DNA from: Lamellibrachia satsuma
Lineage: Eukaryota; Annelida; Polychaeta; Sabellida; Siboglinidae
NCBI GenBank assembly: GCA_033239005.1
Contig: BSQZ01000002.1
Coordinates: 5,667,501-5,731,500 of the forward strand
Length of the DNA stretch: 64,000 bases
Direction of reading: 5' to 3'
Positions 56,610-64,000 of this stretch are shown here, in pieces. The translations under genes were made by a program, and so were the position numbers. Each line of letters begins with the position of its first letter. Position 1 is the first letter of the stretch. The notes under the pieces were generated by a model. That model saw nothing but the letters and a program-made list of their open reading frames with translations. It was not told the origin of the DNA and ran no database searches.

Positions 56610-58205
56610 TCCAATATGTCATCTCACATTTGTTCCAGCAGACACTGTGTAGGTTTTCTGGGATGTGCTGACTTTCTTGATCCTTCTGCCATCACGGGCA
56701 GTGTCATCCTTTTGCAGTATTGCCCAGGAGATGGTGGCTCTGCGGGTACTGTCATCTCTCTCTCGTCTTCGGTGTCCTCGTCGTCAATCACTTGGTGGTC
56801 TTCTGCTACCGGTACTTCGTGTAGCAGTCTGTGAAACATCGACGTGTTTCATGTAACGAGTGAACCATCTTGACAACATGCCGTCACCGTGGAGCCCTTT
56901 CTGCTGATGATGACCAATGGCCTGGGTTGAAACGGTGTAGACAATTTCCCTATCTTGCACTGACATATAAGCACGATATCGTCGATGTTGATCAAGGACG
57001 CTTTAACCCTTGCCTTCCCGTCGGCATAAGCCTTCATGTCGCCTTTGGCCCTTGTACCACTTCTGGCAACTTTGTATGCTGATCTCGGCCAAACATTAGT
57101 CTGTGCGGTGTGAAGGCTGTCACGTGTGGCATGTTGCACTAGACTCGCAGCATCTGTTGTATCTCAGTGCACAATGCTAGTGGCCTTTAGAGCATTCATT
57201 AGTGGTTTGGTGACACAATGCCTGTTCATTGGCCTGTGGTTAGAGAGGGGTTATTCTGCTTTGGTGGACCCCACACTCCATCAGAAATGACTTCCAGATA
57301 TGTCTGTTGAAGGAGGTCCGTTGTCTGTCTTCATCACTTCCGGGAAACTAAACAGACTGAACACTTTGTCCAATACATGTCTCCATGGAAGTACTCCTCA
57401 TGACCTCTACAATTGGGTACCTTGAAAATTCGTCAACTATGACGAGCAGATACTCTCCTGTGGGTATCTGATGCTGATTTCTGACCATTGCCCTCTGGCT
57501 AGCGACGACATGGATAGTGGTTCTGTCTCTCAATGAGTAATATTCGTCTGACAAGGAATGCAGCGCTTCACTGCTTCCTCCGCTGCAGTGTCTACACCAC
57601 ACCTTGGTACGAAGCAAGGCTTTGGTCTTACAGATGCCTTGGGGCCATTCGTGTGCAAGCTCTACTACGCAGTGTTGAAGGGTGCTAGGGACAACTATCC
57701 TGTGGTCTCACATCACCAGGTCCCCACTCTCATTGACTGTTAGTGTGTCTCTCACTTTTCTGTAGTTGGAGAGCTGCTTGGTCGACATCAGTACTCTGGT
57801 ACTGTGTTGTGTTGAACCACGCTGATGACAGGCTGAAGCATGCTGTCCTTAACTGTTTCCTGCTTGACTTCCCTCGATTTTCACGGCAATCTGTATGGCG
57901 ACAGAAGCTACCAATTTCACATAGTGCTCTTACATGTTTTGCTCACGGCTGCGCAGGATCCCCTATCCTGCTGGATGCCAGGACATATAGTCGGTTGGGT
58001 TGTCTGCACCAGGCTGATACTTGATGACCATCTTGTATGGTTGGAGACAAAGTCCCCAATGCTCGATCCGAAATGGTGGTCTCGGCTTCTTCCAAATGGT
58101 CTCAAGTGTGCGCCTCATTTCAGTCCTCTTGTGGTCGCTGAGGACTGAAATGAGGCACTCCGTTGATGAAGTTGTCAAAGTGTTCACAGGCCCAGACTGT
58201 CGCTA
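56610..58205 (-). mobile_element. Ty3/gypsy-like pol remnant (block B)
   Basis: Same remnant as 36860-38190: RNase H end at 58187-57963, integrase core at about 57480-57400 (GEYLLVIVDEFSRYPIVEV), C terminus at 56839-56630. It keeps the segment around the integrase zinc-binding region (57487-57760; CRHCSGGSS). Frameshifted, non-functional. Confidence 0.85.
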
Positions 58206-58921
58206 GAGCTTCATGCTCCATATGTCTGACTATTACAATTCTTGTGTACATATAATTCTGTTCCCCAGGTCGCAACTACAATGCAGGCAGGCTTCTCTTC
58301 ATTGTGTGTAGAAAATGTCTGTACTGTGACTGTGTTTTAATATCTTGTTTGGTTTTGTCTTGAATAATGTTGGTAACAATAATAACATGAGGGTTTTTAT
58401 TTATTTCATATGTCGATTTTATTCTTAAATGTAATCATGATTCCATACAAAAGTAATCATAATCTCTTACTCATTTTTTACTTAATCGTACTTGTAATCA
58501 TGCTCATAAATATATTTTTTATAATCTGTTTTATATATATGTGAATAAACCAGACTAAATATCTGTTTAAGTTTCATACAACTTGAAATGTCCTTCATTA
58601 AAAACATTGAGTCACTGACTCTACATTTTACCACGCAAAAGTGAACTAATCCCACTGTCATATCAGTTGTCCAGTTACATTTGTCTTGTTCTGCAGATGC
58701 AAGAAACGGCTGTGCAAGGATCCTACATACCCAAACAAGAACTGTTGTCTTTGCTTAGACCACTTTGAGCAGTTAACAATTTATGAACAAGACAAAGCTA
58801 GCAAACCACAGACTAATCAAGATGGCTGTCCCAACACTGTTTAACACAGCAAACCCCCCTGCTCCAGTGACTATGAAGCGTGTGCCGCTCACTCCAAGAG
58901 CCATTCCAGTCACGAAGAGGT

Positions 58922-59088
58922 GAGCAATCAGTGAGCCACCCCCTACTGACTCCTCTCCCCCCAGAGCAATCAGTGAGCCACCCCCTACTGACTCCTCTCC
59001 CGCCAGAGCAATCAGTGAGCCACCCCCTACTGACTCCTCTCCGCCCAGAGCAATCAGTGAGCCACCCCCTACTGACTCCTCTCCCCCG
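58922..59088 (+). repeat. VNTR, 42 nt x 4 (block B)
   Basis: Same unit as at 38966 but four copies instead of three. Confidence 0.95.
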
Positions 59089-59099
59089 GAGCAGTCAGG

Positions 59100-62000
59100 T
59101 ACATCATACTATACAGTTATTTTCGTCCAAAATATTTATTTCAGGAAGCTCTGTTGACATTTGCTGTAGTTCTTTTTAAGGTGGGTCTCTAATGGTTACT
59201 ATAAAACACACAAACTAGTATCTGAGTGAGTTGTGGTTGGTTCAGTTCCAGCCAGTGATGCGGGGGTTGCAGAAAGCTCCCAACAACACACCTGGTTGTG
59301 GGCAATCTCACTGAAATATACAAGTGTTTGTAAATATTACTCCATCCAAGAAACAGAAATATAGTAGTTTAATCATGTAACTAATGCAAGAATTAGTTCA
59401 CAGGCCTGGGGTATATTACATTGCAATGTAACAGATTACTATTACTTAGTTTCCTTTCTATTATTATTACATGCTGAAGGCAATGCAATCTATTACTATT
59501 ACATTTCAAGCTATTACTACCAGTAGGCTAATTCAGTATAAACTCTGACCCATGGATTGGGACGAAGTTGAAAAATTACACCAGGGTACCACGGAATTGG
59601 TTGATGCCCAACTTTAGGATAATCAACTATATCCTAAGTGTTACTGACGACATCCAATACAGTAATATTTATTATCTGTACTGCTTGCTGTTTGATCTAA
59701 TGTGTGGAATTTTATTTACTTAACTATGCTTAATCAACTGTATTTTATAAAGGATGTCCATCAAAAAACATAATTGTTGTCGTGCAATATATAGTAAAAT
59801 TTGTCGACCTATTTTAATTTACAATAACTATAATTAATAAAAACCCTTGTACAACTGAGAATAAAGTGAGTATTTACAGCCTCAATTTTGTACATACCAT
59901 AAAAAAGAAATAATTTTGTTTACCCCATAAATAATATTCAGCAGTTATATGGCAATTATTTTTTTTACAAAACGCATTTCAGTACAAAACAGAATATCAT
60001 TCAGTGCTAAGTTATGCTGCTCAAGAAACCCATAACATAACAGCTTAAATGAAAAAAGCCCTTACAAAAAGGTTAGCTTAAATTACAACCGGAAATAAGC
60101 ATTTTATCTGTTAGACAAGCATAATCAAAATAAAATTTCCCATCATTTTGTTGCACCTAAATGTCATACATGACTACCTTCATAAGTTAATTAAATGTTC
60201 ATAATTTCAAACACAAACAAAATACAGGAACATTCCCATCAGAGGAAAGAAGCAACACATGTACGTTATCTGTGTTATCACATCATTTATGACAAAACTG
60301 GACCGTCTACCAATTTTTGCAGTCTATTTTGTCTCGCAAATGCAGTCTCGTGCAGCTGGATATATTAATAATAATAATGTTTATTGTCTCAAATAACATA
60401 AATTCATGTATATACAATCAATCAGCCGATCAACTACTAAACACATTTAAGACAATGGAAAAGAAGCAAATTGCTTATGTTTCCTTTTTCAATTATACAT
60501 TAAATATGTTATTAGATGGAGCAGCATGGACTCCATGTGGCAGACATCACACTTAAAGACCCACTCTCAGCTAGTGATACAACTATGTTGACCTTTACCC
60601 TCTCACCGTTTATGCATTCATCGACCTTTATTACAATTTATTTTAAATAAACACTGAACATTTTTAACTGCCTGGGGTAATAGTAATATGTAATAATAAC
60701 GATTACAATTGTTCAAGTAATAGTAATAGATGGAACATAATGCAATGTAACAATAATAGAAAGCAAAGTACTAGTAATTGAGTTATTACTTTGCTATTAC
60801 AACTGAACATTTCAATCACACAAAATTAAATTTTATTGAAAATAATCAGACAAAAAAATCCTCTATTTTGACTTAATGGGACTTGGACAAGCATCATGTT
60901 CAGTCTTTCACATGGAGTTGTATTTTTTCCCAAGTGGTGATAAAATGGTTTGGTATCCGAATCATGACAGTCAATGAATTTTAGTACTGTTAGCAGGAGA
61001 CTCCGTGACAGTGCGATTGCTGCATGGCTAATTTGTCATTTGAAGCCAGGTCCACCAGCCATCTATCCTTTTCTTTATATATCTATTTATTTATCTTTTT
61101 TTCCACACCAGTCTGTTCATTCACTCACTGAAGCGGGATAAGGGTTCCAGGCTTCCAGCAATAAACAGACTGTCTTTAACATCTGAATCATTCAATCAGT
61201 TATTGCCATCTCCCAACCCTAGCTGCCAGCCTGCCATGCTGGGTAATGTTTGAACAAAACCTAGGGGCTTATACCAACTTTTTTGAGTTTTTCTCAGTTG
61301 GTAGCTAACTTGCACACTATTGACCAAGAGTGTTAAAAACATTCTATCCTTGAGCCAATAATTAACTGTCCACAAACCAGCAGCCGAGTGGTATGGGTCT
61401 ACTATGATGGGATGATCAGACTGTGTTATGTGACAGTGACACTGCTTTCCTGAATATATATGAATATATGAAACTTCTACATCCGACTGGAATTGTGTGA
61501 GCTTAATTTAACTGGGAAATTTATGATTTAATTGTAATTTAATTCATTATACACCCATCAGTTAATTTGAATCTATGTAAGTGGTTAAGTATGTTAAATG
61601 TTTATTTGAAAGAAAATAGTTTCAATGGAAAATGTAATACCTCGTACACCTTTTTTAATATGCACTACATCATACTACTCAGCTATACTATATAGTATAG
61701 TCTATATACAATGTCAATGAAGTTTCTTCGTGGATTTCATAATTAATGCTGAAACAAGGTATTGCTATGTGTAGTATAACACATAAACTTTATAATATGT
61801 GCTAAATAATCAATGCATATGCAATTAAATATTTTTCAGAATAAACAGTCGTTTCCACAACAGGCAATGCGTAAATGTTTATGTAATGGAATATTGAAAA
61901 ACCTAGGCAGCGTTTCAGTCGCACCATAAGTAGTAAAGTAAATCCTTATTATCTTCTACGCTCCTTGATTAGGGCACTGATGTAAATATAATTTTATAAA

Positions 62001-62232
62001 TATGTGACTATATATAAGTGTATTTATATGGGTATATTTAAGTGTAATTATTCTAATATATTACTACTGCTTTAAATATCAAGTGAAACAGCAGAGGAAG
62101 CTGTTACGTGCAGAAACATATTTGTGCTTCAGTCATATTTGTTCTGCTTTGAATATGCCAAAAAAGGAGGATATCCTAACATTGCAGTGGTGATGCGACT
62201 TTCCTTCACTGAATGCCGTAACAAGAAGTCTG
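59100..62232. other. Block B non-coding sequence
   Basis: Mirrors 39100-42287 without the SINE. The retroposon tail (AATAATAATAATGTTTATTG) is at about 60366. No gene supported. Confidence 0.5.
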
Positions 62233-62345
62233 CTACAGCTTGTAGACAAACTGAAGTCCTTCTGCCTTTGTTCTGTCAGCACATGCCTTGTCCATGTCTT
62301 CACACATCTTCTCATCAAAGTGGTTAACCCAGTCACCAACTTCAC
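62233..62345 (-). CDS. Sulfotransferase terminal exon of a second gene (block B)
   Basis: Intact copy of exon 6, acceptor cttgcag, phase 1 start, stop TAG at 62235-62233. Encodes GEVGDWVNHF, then DEKMCEDMDK to ...QFVYKL. By collinearity the upstream exons should lie beyond 64000 (exon 5 expected about 0.5 kb past the window end). Confidence 0.85.
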
Positions 62346-64000
62346 CTGCAAGTGGAAAGGTAATAAACAATTAAAACCACTTCAATCTATGAAGCTATTA
62401 CAGTGAACGCTGCTTAACCGAATCAGCCGTTTAGTAAAACTAAATATATAGTGGACACAAGTCTCGTCATCCATGTTGGTTTTATGCAAATTTGCCCATA
62501 AATGCTCACTGGCCCCAAGACACGCTGCTCACCACATTAAAAAAAACACATTTGGAATTAAAATAGAGAACACACATTTACTTTTCAGGCCTTGACATTA
62601 AGCTCTTGTACCCATTGGCCCGTCGGGCCAATAGATGTTAAAAGTTACTGGCCCCCCAAAAAAGTTACAGGCCCAAAATTTTTTCTATAAATTTACTTAA
62701 ACATTTTTTTTTGCAATATATCACATTACAAGTCGAAGGATGCGAGTTTAAACAAGTCAAAATAATAACAAAAAAGGCTGCAACTATATACTATTATTAT
62801 CATTAACCAAGCATTTTAATTTAGCAGGTGGGGAGTACACCATGGTTATTGTTTACTGCACAATGTGATAAGACTTATAAATGTCAACAACATAACTATT
62901 GGTATTACATACATGTTCCAGCATGAAACCATCAAGTAAATTCTACTATTTATTATTACATATCTCTGTTTAGACAGGGAAAGATTCTGTTTCGTAAATG
63001 TGATTCACTTTTATTGTGTAGTTAACAATGGTAATTATTAAAACCCTACATTCTACATTTGTGGCTAAAACGGACTGAATATTTTGAACATTTTAAATGC
63101 ACAATACATTTTGGTTAACTGAAAGTTGGAGGGTCTGGGGAAACCCTTCAATTTAAATGTGTTCGCTGGTAGTACCGGGCTATTTGTTCAAATTATGATG
63201 GGTATTGCTATTCAAGTTACCATATTCGACCTATTAAGCTTACATACCCTAATTAGTGTACACTCCCTTTTTAATCAGTAGTATTCACATTACCTTATTA
63301 GTCCATATAGACGCACAGTGCGCGGGTGCGAAGGCTTGTGTGCGCGTCTATTAGTTCTCAAACATGCCCCAAATCATAATCTGCTGCTATGGGTGAAATC
63401 AGCCTCTAAATCAGACTGGTAGCTACTCCGCAGTGTGGCGCCACTGTGCACTATGCGAAGAATGTGGGGCGCTTCTAGGTAATGATACAGGAACCAAGTC
63501 ATTGATCACCGATGTATTTCATAACTAGCAATTATTTTGCGTGATGTACTTTGACCAATCTACATGTGCTTCAAATTGTTTTGATGGTGCTTAATAAACT
63601 TAATGTAAGACTACAATGAGATGTTGCGTTGTTTGTTTTGCAGTTTCAGCGCATCTACCAAACCAAACGACATTCTGTCGACACACTACAAAAACGCATG
63701 AGACAGACACTGAAAAAGCACGTTCGTTCGTGGTTTTTGTAATTCCAGACAAACAACATCAGCCGGCTACCACTTTGAGCATCATTAAACAGACAATTCA
63801 AACTCGCATGCTTTGCTGATGGTGAGTGAGCAATAAAATAAATAAAAGCTAGTCCTAGTACTTCCACAGACATCTGGCAAAAGCCGCCAGTAGTGATAAC
63901 AATGTGGTGCCACGTTGCGGCTAAAAACACACTATGAATTATTTCAAAAGGTGACGCCAGCCGTAGCAGTACTGCTGTCATTTGCGTTTAGCCTGCCTTC
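62346..64000 (-). other. Intron of the second sulfotransferase gene, truncated by window
   Basis: Collinear with 42401-44252, no exon inside. The GGCCCGTCGGGCC motif is at about 62616. Confidence 0.75.

Larger units (their letters stand above)
56161..64000. repeat. Segmental duplication block B
   Basis: Collinear with block A (34023-44252) and cut by the window end. It lacks CR1 copy 5 and the SINE, and retains about 270 bp of gypsy integrase that A lost. It carries one extra VNTR unit and a segment of about 164 bp at 61398-61561 missing from A. Confidence 0.95.

Overview
The window is eukaryotic, animal DNA. It has phase-consistent GT-AG introns, AATAAA signals, abundant microsatellites, tRNA-headed SINEs and several families of non-LTR retrotransposons. 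The gene content (a METTL7-type methyltransferase, a sulfotransferase array, a long EF-hand/coiled-coil protein) and the CR1-like, L2-like and RTE-like elements fit a marine invertebrate. A non-vertebrate deuterostome (hemichordate, cephalochordate or similar) is my best guess, with low confidence. No bacterial, CRISPR or operon structure is present.

Region 1 (about 1-22.4 kb, plus strand): one large gene reconstructed here as 19 exons from ATG 1161 to TAG 22221-22223. All intron phases agree and it gives a 664-residue protein. It has a disordered N terminus, an uncharacterised helical domain, a coiled coil of about 150 residues, a basic Ser-rich linker and two C-terminal EF-hands. I cannot match it to a named family. 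Its introns hold a CR1-like LINE (3.4-5.9 kb), a decayed L2/jockey-like LINE (9.9-12.1 kb), SINEs, and many micro- and minisatellites. One minisatellite family lies on both sides of exons 11-12.

Region 2 (22.4-30.2 kb): repeat-rich spacer, a tRNA-derived SINE, then a two-exon METTL7-like methyltransferase gene (24496-25014 and 28861-29109, plus strand). A near-complete but frameshifted RTE-like element lies antisense in its single intron. A foldback (palindromic) element of about 600 bp lies just downstream.

Region 3 (30.7-36.5 kb): a CR1 graveyard. It holds a 3' fragment, a longer minus-strand copy split by a plus-strand CR1 (nested insertion), and a nearly intact minus-strand copy at 34.1-36.5 kb.

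Region 4 (34.0-64.0 kb, minus strand): a sulfotransferase locus built by segmental duplication. A full six-exon gene (51748 down to 42288) encodes a 417-residue sulfotransferase with an unusual N-terminal extension of about 125 residues that contains a hydrophobic segment. Block A (about 34.02-44.25 kb) recurs as block B (about 56.16 kb to the window end). Each carries the gene's terminal exon, a decayed Ty3/gypsy pol fragment and a 42-bp VNTR. The blocks differ by a CR1 and a SINE present only in A, a deletion of about 270 bp in A, a segment of about 164 bp present only in B, and microsatellite/VNTR length. A third, orphan terminal exon (54162-54274) and a duplicated 5' flank (51.75-53.7 kb) show further rounds of local duplication. 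The gene owning the block-B terminal exon continues beyond the window.
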